Origin: CAIKZY01 sp044374195
Lineage (GTDB): Bacteria > Actinomycetota > Actinomycetes > S36-B12
DNA: 64,000 nt
Direction: 5' to 3'
NCBI GenBank assembly: GCA_044374195.1
Contig: JBILOY010000005.1
Span: forward strand, 1-64,000
Below, in pieces: positions 44,983 through 54,253 of the stretch (its first letter is position 1; each line of letters begins with the position of its first letter). A program made the translations under genes and the position numbers. The notes below the pieces were generated by a model. The model saw only the letters and a list, made by a program, of their open reading frames with translations, was not told the origin of the DNA and made no database searches.

Positions 44983-46157
44983 CAGTTGCTGAACCCGGTG
45001 CGCAGCCGCTGCAGCGCCTCGTTGAGCACTGCTGGTTGCTTGCAGAAAGCCCAGCGCACATAGGGGCGACCCACCTCGGGGTTATCGCAGAAGACTTCGT
45101 GCGGAATGGCAACGACACCAGCCTTCTCCGGCAGATCGCGACAGAACTGCAGGCCGCTCTCGTAGCCGAGTGGGCGAACATCGGTAGTCGCGAAGTAGGT
45201 GCCCTGCGGGCGGATCACGCGCAGCCCGATCTCTTCGAGGCCATTGCAGAGCAGGTCGCGCTTGGCGCTCAGATCCATCCGGAACTCGCGGAAGTATTCG
45301 TCGGGCAAGCGAAGCCCGGCCGCAATCGCGTACTGGAAAGGTCCGCCTGATACGTACGAGAGATGCTGCCGCACGACTCGCACTGCGCCGATGAGATCGG
45401 CAGGCCCGGTTGCCCATCCGACCTTCCAGCCGGTGAACGAGAATGACTTGCCCCCCGAGCCGACCGTGATGGTGCGCTCGAACATGCCCGGCAGTGTCGA
45501 GATCGGAATGTGCTGATGATCGTCGAACCACAAATGCTCGTACGCCTCGTCGGAGATCACGATGAGGTCGTTGTCGATGGCGATCCGCGCGATGCCCTCG
45601 AGTTCGTGACGGGTGAAGACGATGCCGGTCGGGTTATGCGGGGAATTGATCAGGAGGATGCGAGTGCGCGGCGTTATTGCGGCACGCAAGACATCAATAT
45701 CGGGTCGATAGTCGTCGCCACCGAGCGGAACGCTGACGCGCGTGCCTCGTGCGAGAGAGATACCGGCGGCATAGATGTCGAACCATGGCTCGAACATCAC
45801 CACTTCATCACCTGGCTCAATGAGCGCAAGCAATGCCGACTGCAGGGCCTCAGATGCCCCGGTGGTGACCACGACGTCAGTGACCGGATTCAGCTGAATG
45901 CCGTAGAAGCGCTGCTGGTGGAAGGCGACCGCCTCACGCAACTCAGGAAGTCCGTGGGCGGGCGGATACTGATTGCCACGGCCCTCGTCGATGGCAGTCT
46001 CGGCAACGACCTTGAGCTCCTGCGGGCCATCGGTATCGGGGAATCCCTGACCGAGGTTGATCGCACCCACACGTGCAGCCAGCGCTGACATCTCGCCGAA
46101 GATCGAAGTCGAATGCTCGGCCATGCGCGGCACCAGCAGGGGATCTCGACGACTCAT
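44982..46157 (-). CDS. dapC: PLP-dependent aminotransferase, DapC-like
   Basis: 391 residues, fold type I class I. FGEMSALAARVGAINLGQGFPD, the YPPAHGLPELREAVA segment, INSPHNPTG, ISDEAYEHL and GGKSFSFTGWKVGW (Schiff-base Lys) follow the actinobacterial N-succinyl-diaminopimelate aminotransferase Rv0858c pattern, as I recall it. It would act in lysine/diaminopimelate synthesis; a kynurenine or methionine aminotransferase role is also possible. DUF4031 gene downstream by overlap. Confidence 0.78.
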   Translation of the reverse strand: MSRRDPLLVPRMAEHSTSIFGEMSALAARVGAINLGQGFPDTDGPQELKVVAETAIDEGRGNQYPPAHGLPELREAVAFHQQRFYGIQLNPVTDVVVTTGASEALQSALLALIEPGDEVVMFEPWFDIYAAGISLARGTRVSVPLGGDDYRPDIDVLRAAITPRTRILLINSPHNPTGIVFTRHELEGIARIAIDNDLIVISDEAYEHLWFDDHQHIPISTLPGMFERTITVGSGGKSFSFTGWKVGWATGPADLIGAVRVVRQHLSYVSGGPFQYAIAAGLRLPDEYFREFRMDLSAKRDLLCNGLEEIGLRVIRPQGTYFATTDVRPLGYESGLQFCRDLPEKAGVVAIPHEVFCDNPEVGRPYVRWAFCKQPAVLNEALQRLRTGFSN

Positions 46158-46187
46158 GCCTTCACGCTAGCAAGCCATAATTGACTC

Positions 46188-47246
46188 GTGGACATAGTCG
46201 GGTCAGCAAGTGCGGCACTTCCGCAGATTGAGGCCCTCATCGACGAGGTGCTGGTGCCGGGTGCTGAGCTCGTCGATCAATTCGGAGTTCAGCGCGTCGC
46301 ACTCGACCACCTTGCCGACGCAGGCTTACTGGGAACCACTCTTGCCACTCCGGAGCAGCGTGAGCTTTCTGAGCTCATCGCTCGCGCTGACGCATCGACA
46401 TGGTTCTGCTGGACTCAGCACCAGGCACCCATGGTGATTCTCCGGAACTTCGCCCTGCCGGAAGCGGAGGCAGCCCACGCGCAGTTGTTGGACGACCTTG
46501 CCTCGGGCGAACGTCTTGCGGGTGTCGCCTTTGCCCATGTGCGCCGCCCCGGGCCGCCGAATCCCTCAGCAACGCGCGTCGATGGTGGTTGGCTGATCAA
46601 CGGCACCTTGGACTGGGTCACGAGTTGGGATATTGCTGACGTCGTCTTGGTGATGGTGGCGACCGAAACTTCGTATCTGTGCTTCTTTCTCACTGGGGGA
46701 GAAGTCCCCTCCACGCGACCAGGAGTTGACGTGGGTGAACCGCTGCACCTGCTTGCCATGGGTGGCACGCACACACGCCCTGTGCGCTTCGACGACTGCT
46801 TTGTTTCCGACGCGGAAGCCATCACGATTCCTGACGTCGATGCCTGGCGGCGTGCGGATGATGCAAAGACTGCCAACGTGAACCCGGCGATCTTCGGAAT
46901 CGCGCGCGGAGCCATCAGCGAGCTCGATGATCTTGCGACGGCGCGCGATGATTCGAGAGTGCGAGCATTGGCGTTGAAGCTCGCAGCGGAATGCATCGAT
47001 ATCCGCCAACGCGGTTATGCAGCGATCGATCAGGATCTCGACGTCGACCTGCGTCTCACGATCCGCGCTGAGGCACTCGATCTCCTGATGCGTGCCTGCC
47101 TGGCAGTTGTCACTGCACGGGCAGGTGCATCAATGATGAGTGGGTGCTCTGCCGAGAGGCGTGTTCGCGAGGCCCTGTTTATGCAGGTGCAAGCTCAAAC
47201 AGCCGCTACGCGTGCCGCAATGCAAGATCTCGCACTGGAGCGCTAG
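46188..47246 (+). CDS. Acyl-CoA dehydrogenase-like flavoprotein
   Basis: 352 residues. The fold is acyl-CoA dehydrogenase-like: an N-terminal helical part, a middle beta part (GGWLINGTLDWVTSWDIADVVLVMVA), and a C-terminal helical bundle. No clear catalytic Glu motif was found, so it could be a related monooxygenase or a degenerate member. No partner gene is next to it. Confidence 0.6.
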   Translation: MDIVGSASAALPQIEALIDEVLVPGAELVDQFGVQRVALDHLADAGLLGTTLATPEQRELSELIARADASTWFCWTQHQAPMVILRNFALPEAEAAHAQLLDDLASGERLAGVAFAHVRRPGPPNPSATRVDGGWLINGTLDWVTSWDIADVVLVMVATETSYLCFFLTGGEVPSTRPGVDVGEPLHLLAMGGTHTRPVRFDDCFVSDAEAITIPDVDAWRRADDAKTANVNPAIFGIARGAISELDDLATARDDSRVRALALKLAAECIDIRQRGYAAIDQDLDVDLRLTIRAEALDLLMRACLAVVTARAGASMMSGCSAERRVREALFMQVQAQTAATRAAMQDLALER

Positions 47247-47247
47247 A

Positions 47248-48708
47248 TCACCGCTTAGCGAGAACGGCCTTCGGCGAGGAATCTGCCGAGCCAGCGTTGT
47301 TCGTCGTGCGGTGCACGCACGAGTAGAGCACGGGTTTGAGCTTGGTCACGACCGCAACCTGGTTCTTTACGGTGCCGATACGGGCCGGGCCGCCGGCAAT
47401 CGGAGTGCATCGCACGATGTCGCGCGTGACGGCAGATCCGCCGCGCTTGCCCTTGGCCACGATGAAGGTGATGACGCCCTTCTTCTGCGGAACGGCCTTG
47501 GTGATTTCGCCGGACGTGGGGACAGGTTGAGGGGTCGCGCTCACGGGAGCAGACTCCGGTGAGCTACCCGCAACGTTTCTGCCCACGGCAGTAATCGAGT
47601 ACGTGGTGCCGTTGACAAGACCAGCGATTGTGCAGTGCGGGTTGAGCCCGTCCGGATGAGGGACGCTAGAGCACTCATACGCATTGCCTACTGCATCAAG
47701 AGCACGTGCGGTGAAGTCCGTCATCGCCGACGTAGGTGCAGGGTCAGCGAAGGTGACACGAAGTGCACCCGAGAGTGTTCCGACAGAAATTGCCGGTGCT
47801 GCTGGCGGAGGATCCATCTGAATGGCCCCCTCTTTCAGCAAGAAGTCGTACATCGCCGAGACCCGTGTGTAGACGCCCGGGTACTTGCTCGCACAGTCAT
47901 CTCCCCAGCTGACGACACCGATAAGTCGCGCGGGGCCACCGAGAGCAGATACGAGGGGTCCACCGGAGTCGCCATAACACGCATCGATCATCCGACCGGA
48001 AGTATCAGCAGCTCCGGCGCAGAGCATCGTGCTGGCGTCTGCCTCGGAAGCACTGAAACCCTGGAAGGTCACGCCGTTCATGGCATACGTTCCACGTGCC
48101 CCGCACATCGAATCGGGGAAGGTGACCAGATTCGCGATTCGGAAGACGTCGGGGAAGGCCTTGCTGCCAGCGAGAGCGGTGGTGTTTCCCCACCCACCGA
48201 CGCGCACTGCGCCGCCGCTGGTCACGTACGTGGCCATCTCTGCGGGGCTGAGTGGCGTCACCGTGGGCACGCCGTCGAGCGGCGAGGCCAAGGTGAGAAC
48301 GGCAATATCGCTGTCAGACGAGTCGATGTCGTAGTTGGGATGCACGATGACCGAGGTGACCGGGACCGGTGCAATGACCGGAGTCTTGAGACTCGGGCCA
48401 AGCAGCACCTGGATATCGGCGGCCACGGAAGTTTGCCGAGTCGACGGATCGACAACGCAATGCGCTGCCGTCACGACCTTGGTGGGAGTCACGAGCGCTC
48501 CGCCGCAGAACTGCGCCTGATAGCCGCCACTCTGCGACATCTGCGAGGTGTCGACCAGGGCCACCAGATACGGCATTTCGGCGGCCGAGCCCTGTGCACC
48601 GTTGATGACGCGCGGGGTAAGGGTCGCGGCCTGGCTCGGTGAAGCGGCAGCGAACCCGGTGATGAGCATGCCCAGCACAGCGAGTGCGGCAACGAGTCGG
48701 CGTCTCAT
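47248..48708 (-). CDS. Secreted trypsin-like serine protease with fibronectin-like domain
   Basis: 486 residues with a signal peptide (cleavage near SQAATL, residue 28). S1A protease: activation region RVINGA, His83 (TAAHC), Asp134 (SDIAVL), Ser248 (GDSGGP), and Asp242 in DACYGDSGG at the S1 pocket, so it should cut after Arg or Lys. A FN3-like domain follows (about 305-390), then a basic C-terminal beta part with two Cys. Activity outside the cell; all three catalytic residues are intact. Confidence 0.9.
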   Translation of the reverse strand: MRRRLVAALAVLGMLITGFAAASPSQAATLTPRVINGAQGSAAEMPYLVALVDTSQMSQSGGYQAQFCGGALVTPTKVVTAAHCVVDPSTRQTSVAADIQVLLGPSLKTPVIAPVPVTSVIVHPNYDIDSSDSDIAVLTLASPLDGVPTVTPLSPAEMATYVTSGGAVRVGGWGNTTALAGSKAFPDVFRIANLVTFPDSMCGARGTYAMNGVTFQGFSASEADASTMLCAGAADTSGRMIDACYGDSGGPLVSALGGPARLIGVVSWGDDCASKYPGVYTRVSAMYDFLLKEGAIQMDPPPAAPAISVGTLSGALRVTFADPAPTSAMTDFTARALDAVGNAYECSSVPHPDGLNPHCTIAGLVNGTTYSITAVGRNVAGSSPESAPVSATPQPVPTSGEITKAVPQKKGVITFIVAKGKRGGSAVTRDIVRCTPIAGGPARIGTVKNQVAVVTKLKPVLYSCVHRTTNNAGSADSSPKAVLAKR

Positions 48709-48796
48709 ATCCCCAGATTACGTCGGCAGGCGGCAGCAAGTTCCCGACCACCGGCGGTGATCAGGGGTTTGACTGAAGCATCGGAGCGTTGGTTCC

Positions 48797-49207
48797 CTAA
48801 TGCCGAGTGGAGATTTCCAGGATCAGGTCTCGTAAGCCCGTGACAGGGCCAGTCTCCCAACCTCGGAGTTCGGCTGTGCGGAGGTCGACCCCCGCAGAGC
48901 CCAGCACGTGGACCCGGGCATCGGGCCATCCCTCGCTGACGACCGGGTAATCCGGGTCGATCAACACGTAGGCCATCACCTGTCTGCGGGCAGCTCGCTG
49001 GGCCAGGGCCACGGCCGGCAGTAGGGCGGCAAGATCTCCGACCGCCACGATCACCAAGGGCGGTGTCGGGGCCAAACGGGTGATCTCGGCGCAGACTCGA
49101 GCGGCCAGCGGTGCCTCGCCGGCCGGCGCCAGCACCCTCGTCACCGCCAGGTCGTCAAGGCCTGGCGCATCGCCGAGCACCATCACGTTCGTCACGGCGC
49201 TGAGCAT
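48797..49207 (-). CDS. Small alpha/beta protein, unknown function
   Basis: 136 residues. LVIVAVGDLAALLPAVALAQRA followed by VMAYVLIDPDYP looks like the core of an alpha/beta-hydrolase whose nucleophile-elbow Ser is lost, but the length is half that of the family. Start uncertain (ATG 49207 or GTG 49198). Divergent from pyrE by 11 bases. Confidence 0.45.
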   Translation of the reverse strand: MLSAVTNVMVLGDAPGLDDLAVTRVLAPAGEAPLAARVCAEITRLAPTPPLVIVAVGDLAALLPAVALAQRAARRQVMAYVLIDPDYPVVSEGWPDARVHVLGSAGVDLRTAELRGWETGPVTGLRDLILEISTRH

Positions 49208-49218
49208 AGGGTTGGGGC

Positions 49219-49761
49219 ATGCCTAGCGACGCGTGGAATCAGCTCCGTGACCAGATCATCGAGAAGGCCGTGGTGCGCGGCAAGGTAATTCTCTCCAGCG
49301 GACGAGAGGCCGACTACTACGTTGACCTGCGGCGCGTGACCCTCGACAGCGTTGCAGCGCCTCTTATCGGCCAGGTCATGCGCGAATTGACCGCTGATCT
49401 CGACTTCGATGCCGTCGGCGGTCTCACCCTAGGCGCTGACCCGGTCGCGACCGCGATGATGCATGACGCCGCCAGCCATGGCGAGCAGCTCAACGCCTTC
49501 GTCGTGCGCAAGTCGGAGAAGGCACATGGTCTGCAGCGCCGCATCGAAGGCCCCTCAGTGGCCGGCAAGCGCGTGCTGGCAGTCGAGGACACCTCGACCA
49601 CTGGCTCCTCCGTACTCACCGCAGTCGATGCACTCGCGGAGGATGGCGCGACCACCATTGCCTGCGCCGTGATCGTGGACCGCGGCGCGCGAGCGGCTGT
49701 CGAGGAGCGCGGATTCGAGTACCGGGCCGCCTACTCGCTGGCTGATCTCGGCCTCGAGTAG
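49219..49761 (+). CDS. pyrE: Orotate phosphoribosyltransferase
   Basis: 180 residues. The PRPP-binding loop VLAVEDTSTTGSSVLTAV is clear; GKVILSSGREADYYVDLRRVTLDS and GGLTLGADPVATA are the orotate-side conserved segments. Makes OMP from orotate and PRPP in pyrimidine synthesis. Length fits the short actinobacterial form. Confidence 0.94.
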   Translation: MPSDAWNQLRDQIIEKAVVRGKVILSSGREADYYVDLRRVTLDSVAAPLIGQVMRELTADLDFDAVGGLTLGADPVATAMMHDAASHGEQLNAFVVRKSEKAHGLQRRIEGPSVAGKRVLAVEDTSTTGSSVLTAVDALAEDGATTIACAVIVDRGARAAVEERGFEYRAAYSLADLGLE

Positions 49762-49902
49762 TCACGCGGGCTGAAGAATTCGGCCTAATGAACAGCGTTG
49801 CCCATGTTTTTCCTGGTAACTGGTGCTTTTTCGGTCTCCGCTTAGTCTTAGTGGAGCGCGCATGAGGATCGTGCGATGCCGATCAGCAGAGGAGGTCGTG
49901 AC

Positions 49903-50622
49903 ATGACCGCAGAAGATGTCGACCTGACACCGACCGAGGGCTCGCCCGTCGGCCGGCGGATCGTGCTGGGCATGGTGGGGGTCGGTGCTGTCGGTGTCGT
50001 TCTCGGCAAGCAGCTGACCAGCATGACCTCGAGCGCTGTCGGAGCCGTGGCTCCACAGCTCCAGAGCGTTATCCCTGCCACCGGCGGGTTCCGCATCTAC
50101 ACCGTCACCAACGGATACCCGGAGATGACGAAGGAGGCGTACCGACTGAAGATCACCTCAGGCCCGAAAGTCACGACGCTCACCTTTGCCGATCTTGCCG
50201 CGATGCCGCAGACGTCAATGACCAAGGACTTCCAGTGCGTCACCGGCTGGCGAGTTGAGGATGTCCCGTGGGCGGGCGTTCTGCTCAGCGACATCATCAC
50301 CGAATTCGGTCTCGATGAGCATGGCACCGCCCTCGCCTTCACTTCCTTCGATGGCGCTTACACCGAGTCGCTCACGATGGAGCAGGGGATGCGTCCCGAT
50401 GTTCTCGTGGCCTCGTCGATGTACGGCGCACCCATTTCGCGGGAGCACGGTGGCCCGGTCCGCCTGCTCGTCGCGCCCATGTATGCCTACAAGTCGATCA
50501 AGTGGCTCGATGGCATTGAGGCGACACCTGTCGTCGAGCCCGGTTACTGGGAACTCCGCGGTTACGACATCGATGCCTGGGTGGGCAAGTCGAATGGGCG
50601 CAGTGATGCTCCGGTCGTCTGA
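49903..50622 (+). CDS. Periplasmic molybdopterin-dependent oxidoreductase (sulfite-oxidase fold)
   Basis: 239 residues from ATG 49903, preceded by AGGAGG seven bases away. N-terminus has a twin-Arg signal (SPVGRRIVLGMVGVGAV). The molybdopterin domain has the Cys ligand in DFQCVTGWRVEDVPW, GTALAFTSFDGAY, and HGGPVRLLVAPMYAYKSIKWL. Similar to MsrP/YedY and sulfite-oxidase domain proteins, substrate unknown. The cytochrome b gene next door is its electron partner. Confidence 0.82.
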   Translation: MTAEDVDLTPTEGSPVGRRIVLGMVGVGAVGVVLGKQLTSMTSSAVGAVAPQLQSVIPATGGFRIYTVTNGYPEMTKEAYRLKITSGPKVTTLTFADLAAMPQTSMTKDFQCVTGWRVEDVPWAGVLLSDIITEFGLDEHGTALAFTSFDGAYTESLTMEQGMRPDVLVASSMYGAPISREHGGPVRLLVAPMYAYKSIKWLDGIEATPVVEPGYWELRGYDIDAWVGKSNGRSDAPVV

Positions 50623-51244
50623 GGCCATGCTGCGCCGATTCTCCACGGCCGAGCGATGGACTCATCGACTGATCGCGCTCGACGTCACTCTGCTAATCGT
50701 GACTGCTGCATTCCTCTACATCCCGGATATCAGCGCACTCGTGGGTAATCGGTACTTCTTCAAGATCTCGCACGTCATCCTGGGATTCGCGCTTCCGATA
50801 CCGATCATCATCGCCTTCTTCTTCCTTGCCTTCCGCCTTGATGTTCGCAGGCTCAACCGATTCACGAAGGTCGACCGGCAGTGGCTGCGCCCGGGCAATC
50901 GCCAGCGGCGAGAACTCGAGGTGGGTAAGTTCAATGCTGGCCAGAAGCTCAACTCTGCATTCCAATTCGGCGCGATCATCGTCATGCTCGTGACGGGAGC
51001 GATGCTCTGGTTTAACGGACTGTTCTCTGTCGATATCCGCACCGGAGCCACCTTCGTGCATGACTGGCTTGCGTTGATCGTCACCGTCGTCGTGATCGGC
51101 CACGTCTACATGGCCATGCGTGACCCCTATGCGCGTCAGGGCCTGCGTACGGGCTTTGTGCCTCGAGAGTGGGCCGAGCGCGAGCACCGCGGCTGGGCAC
51201 GAGCGATGACTGGCGAAGAGTCGAGCGGCGCGCGCGTCGACTAA
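50606..51244 (+). CDS. Membrane cytochrome b subunit (YedZ/formate-dehydrogenase-gamma-like)
   Basis: 212 residues from ATG 50606; ATG 50627 is also possible (GAGG just before it). It overlaps the oxidoreductase gene. Four membrane helices with His at WTHRLIAL, ISHVILGF, FVHDWLAL and VIGHVYMA, the usual two-haem b ligand set. It should link the quinone pool to the molybdopterin protein. The basic tail is cytoplasmic. Confidence 0.82.
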   Translation: MLRSSEAMLRRFSTAERWTHRLIALDVTLLIVTAAFLYIPDISALVGNRYFFKISHVILGFALPIPIIIAFFFLAFRLDVRRLNRFTKVDRQWLRPGNRQRRELEVGKFNAGQKLNSAFQFGAIIVMLVTGAMLWFNGLFSVDIRTGATFVHDWLALIVTVVVIGHVYMAMRDPYARQGLRTGFVPREWAEREHRGWARAMTGEESSGARVD

Positions 51245-51888
51245 GCACGCTGGCGACGGTGCTTGATCCACTCGATCACGACCGGGATCACGCTGACAAA
51301 AATGACCAGGAGCAGGATCAACTCGATGTTCTTCTTGACGAATTCGATGTTGCCGAGAAAGTAGCCGAGGATCGTGATGCCTCCGGCCCAGATCACGCCG
51401 CCGATGGCGCTGAAGGTGATGAAGCGTCGGAAATTCATGCCGCCCATGCCCGCCATGGCCGTGATGAATGTGCGGACAATCGGCACGAACCGTGCCATGA
51501 CGATCGCGCGAGCACCGTACTTCTCGAAGAAGTGGCCGGTCTTCTCCACGTACACGCGTTTGAACAGCTTCGAGTCAGGCTTTCGAAATAGCGCTGGTCC
51601 GGCCTTCTTGCCGATCCAATAGCCCACGGCGTTGCCGACAATCGCGGCGATCGTCAGCAGGATTGCGCCAAGCCAGATGTTCATCGAGATGAAGCCCTGG
51701 GCGATGAAGAGTCCGGTGACGAAGAGCAGTGAGTCGCCGGGCAGGAAGAAGCCGATCAGCAGGCCGCACTCAGCGAAGATGATCCCCAGCACGACCCAGA
51801 AGGCGATGTCGCCGAAGTTGGTAAGGATGGTCTCGGGGTTCAACCAGGATGGGCCAAGTGCAGTCACAGCGCTAAGTACGGGGGTCAC
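51241..51888 (-). CDS. DedA family membrane protein
   Basis: 215 residues from GTG 51888; a longer frame to 51987 runs into the neighbouring methyltransferase region and is not needed. DedA (SNARE-associated/VTT) landmarks GFFLPGDSLLF, RFVPIVRTFITAMAGMGGM and a basic tail. Thought to flip phospholipid or undecaprenyl phosphate. Divergent from the rRNA-methyltransferase-like gene, 23 bases apart. Confidence 0.88.
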   Translation of the reverse strand: MTPVLSAVTALGPSWLNPETILTNFGDIAFWVVLGIIFAECGLLIGFFLPGDSLLFVTGLFIAQGFISMNIWLGAILLTIAAIVGNAVGYWIGKKAGPALFRKPDSKLFKRVYVEKTGHFFEKYGARAIVMARFVPIVRTFITAMAGMGGMNFRRFITFSAIGGVIWAGGITILGYFLGNIEFVKKNIELILLLVIFVSVIPVVIEWIKHRRQRA

Positions 51889-51911
51889 GCCCACCAGGCT
51901 ATCGTCGGCGT

Positions 51912-52562
51912 GTGGATGAGCCTGACCCCCGCGCCGACGATGATCTCGAGCTGAACGGCGTAGGCCCGCATCCGATTCCTTGGCCAAACGATGATCGACT
52001 TGATCCTGAACTGCTGGGCAACGGCGACCGCAGAAATGTCGTCGACGAATATCGATACTGGCGACTCGAGGCGATCGTCGAGGATCTCGACGCCAGGCGA
52101 CATCCGTTCCACGTGGCCATCGAGAATTTCAACCACGACTTCAATATCGGCTCCGTCGTGCGTACCGCGAATGCCTTCTTGGCGAAGGAAGTTCACATCG
52201 TGGGCCGCAAGCGCTGGAATCGTCGCGGAGCCATGGTCACCGACAGATATCAGCATGTGCGTCATCACGAGAGCGCATTGGAGCTCGCCGCATGGTGCCG
52301 TGCTAATGACGTTGTGCTGATCGGTATCGACAACCTGCCTGGTTGCGTGCCGATTGAGACGTTCGATCTGCCCGCGAATTCGATGCTGCTGTTCGGTCAG
52401 GAAGGAGAAGGTCTGACTGAAGAGGCGAGGGCTGAGGTCACCGCCGTTCTCTCCATCGCTCAGTACGGCTCTACCCGCTCCATTAATGCAGGGGCAGCCG
52501 CGGCTATCGCCATGCACGCCTGGGTGAGACGACACGCATTCGGGCAGATCCCTTCGACGTAA
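51912..52562 (+). CDS. SpoU/TrmH-family RNA 2'-O-methyltransferase
   Basis: 216 residues from GTG. SPOUT knot motifs: NIGSVVRTAN (motif 1), LLFGQEGEGL (motif 2), SIAQYGSTRSINAGAAAAIAM (motif 3). It methylates ribose in tRNA or rRNA with SAM. The N-terminal 50 residues are low in conservation. Target nucleotide unknown. Confidence 0.87.
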   Translation: MDEPDPRADDDLELNGVGPHPIPWPNDDRLDPELLGNGDRRNVVDEYRYWRLEAIVEDLDARRHPFHVAIENFNHDFNIGSVVRTANAFLAKEVHIVGRKRWNRRGAMVTDRYQHVRHHESALELAAWCRANDVVLIGIDNLPGCVPIETFDLPANSMLLFGQEGEGLTEEARAEVTAVLSIAQYGSTRSINAGAAAAIAMHAWVRRHAFGQIPST

Positions 52563-52588
52563 CGTCGCGCCAATAGACTCACGCGGCA

Positions 52589-54253
52589 ATGTCTAACCGG
52601 AAATCACCTCTGCGCCTATGGCAGCAGCAGGCTCTCGCCCAGTACATCGAGGCGAACCCGAAGGATTACTTAGTCACGGCAACTCCGGGAGCAGGAAAGA
52701 CGACTTTCGCACTCGCCCTTGCCCTTCATCTGATGAACAAGCGTGCGATCGATCGCGTGATCGTCGTCGTACCAACGGATCACCTGCGCACGCAGTGGGC
52801 CGATGCTGCTAGTGCGGTCTCGCTCGTGCTTGACCCGAAGCTCGCGAATGCCGACGGCCCGGTGCGCGGTGACACGAGCGGTTACATCACGACCTATGCA
52901 CAGGTCGCCTCGCATCCGATGCTGCATCGCGCACGAGCAACAGCGAAGCGAACATTGGTGATTCTCGATGAGATCCACCATGCGGGTGACAGCCTGTCGT
53001 GGGGCGATGCCGTGCAGAACGCGTTCAGCGAGGCGCAGCGGCGTCTTTGCCTGACAGGCACACCGTTTCGCACCAAGCCCGAAGAGCGGATCCCGTTCGT
53101 GCAGTACTCATCGCCCTCGTCCGACGAGATCATGTCAATGGCCGATTACACGTATGGCTATCGCGAGGCTCTCGCCGACGCGGTCGTACGGCCCGTTGTC
53201 TTCGCCGCCTACTCAGGCACGAGCCGTTGGATGAACTCAGCGGGTGATGTCCTGAGTGCCTCGCTTTCCGATGCAGGAACCAAGCGTCGCGAGGAAACCG
53301 CGTGGCGCACGGCGCTCAACCCCGAGGGCAAGTGGATCCCGCATGTGATTGCCGCGGCTGATCGGCGTCTGTCGGATGTACGTGACTCCGGGATGCCCGA
53401 CGCCGCCGCCCTGATGCTCGCGACAGATCAGGAGACCGCGCGCGCGTATGCGAAGTTGGTCAAGAAGATCACGGGTCACACGCCGGTGCTGGTTCTCTCC
53501 GATGATCCGAAGTCGAGCAAGAAGATCGAGGAGTTCAATCGCAGTCAGGACCGGTGGATGGTCGCCGTTCGACAGGTCTCTGAGGGCGTCGACATCGTCC
53601 GGCTGAACGTGTGTGTCTGGACGACTAGTTACCGAACGCCGCTGTTCTTCGCGCAGGCAGTGGGCCGCGTGGTGCGCGCCCGCAACTCACGGGAAACGGC
53701 GACCGTGTTCATCCCCGCGGTTCGCCCTTTGTTAGCACTCGCTGCCGAACTCGAAGAGCAGCGCAACCACGTCGTCAAGTTCCCGTCAGGCGCGGCTCTC
53801 GATGACTCGCAGATTGAGCGCCTCATCTCAGAGCCCGGTCTGCCTGAGTTCACCGCACTGGACTCTGAGGCCGAGTTCGCCCACGTACTGCACGGTGGCC
53901 GCGCCCACACTGCAGAGGTAGCTCCCGAGGATGCCGACTTCCTCGGACTTCCCGGCCTGCTCACGCCGGAGCAAACTGCGACTCTTCTTGCCGTGCGCGA
54001 TGCGGATATTCGCAAGAGCGGAACTCTCTTCGATGAGCTCGACGTAGCCGGTAACGGCACGCATTGGCGCGATGTTGATGCGCTGCGCAAGGAGGTCGCC
54101 GGATTGGTGCGTCAGTGGTCGGCTCGCACCTCTCGTAACCATGCCGAGATCCACGGTGAACTTCGTAAGGTCGCGCCCGGCCCGCCCAGTGCGGCTGCGC
54201 CAGTCGAGGTGCTCATGGCACGCCGCGATTACCTGCTCAGCAAGGTTGGCTGA
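52589..54253 (+). CDS. DEAD/DEAH-box superfamily 2 helicase
   Basis: 554 residues. Q-motif-like LRLWQQQALAQYIEA, Walker A TATPGAGKTTFALAL, VVVPTDHLRTQW, DEIH (VILDEIHH), SLCLTGTPFR (motif III region) and FFAQAVGRVVRAR (motif VI). Type III restriction-like helicase core but with no nuclease or methylase gene nearby. Could act on DNA or RNA repair. It overlaps the convergent membrane protein gene by 17 bp. Confidence 0.8.
   Translation: MSNRKSPLRLWQQQALAQYIEANPKDYLVTATPGAGKTTFALALALHLMNKRAIDRVIVVVPTDHLRTQWADAASAVSLVLDPKLANADGPVRGDTSGYITTYAQVASHPMLHRARATAKRTLVILDEIHHAGDSLSWGDAVQNAFSEAQRRLCLTGTPFRTKPEERIPFVQYSSPSSDEIMSMADYTYGYREALADAVVRPVVFAAYSGTSRWMNSAGDVLSASLSDAGTKRREETAWRTALNPEGKWIPHVIAAADRRLSDVRDSGMPDAAALMLATDQETARAYAKLVKKITGHTPVLVLSDDPKSSKKIEEFNRSQDRWMVAVRQVSEGVDIVRLNVCVWTTSYRTPLFFAQAVGRVVRARNSRETATVFIPAVRPLLALAAELEEQRNHVVKFPSGAALDDSQIERLISEPGLPEFTALDSEAEFAHVLHGGRAHTAEVAPEDADFLGLPGLLTPEQTATLLAVRDADIRKSGTLFDELDVAGNGTHWRDVDALRKEVAGLVRQWSARTSRNHAEIHGELRKVAPGPPSAAAPVEVLMARRDYLLSKVG

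Noticed and set aside
47635..48642. 335-codon plus frame across the trypsin-like gene
   Set aside because: Antisense to a gene with full catalytic motifs and signal peptide; no own ribosome-binding site.
52589..54253. Helicase as part of a restriction or phage-defence system
   Set aside because: The neighbours (DedA, methyltransferase for RNA, membrane protein) are not nuclease or modification genes, so no defence module can be supported.
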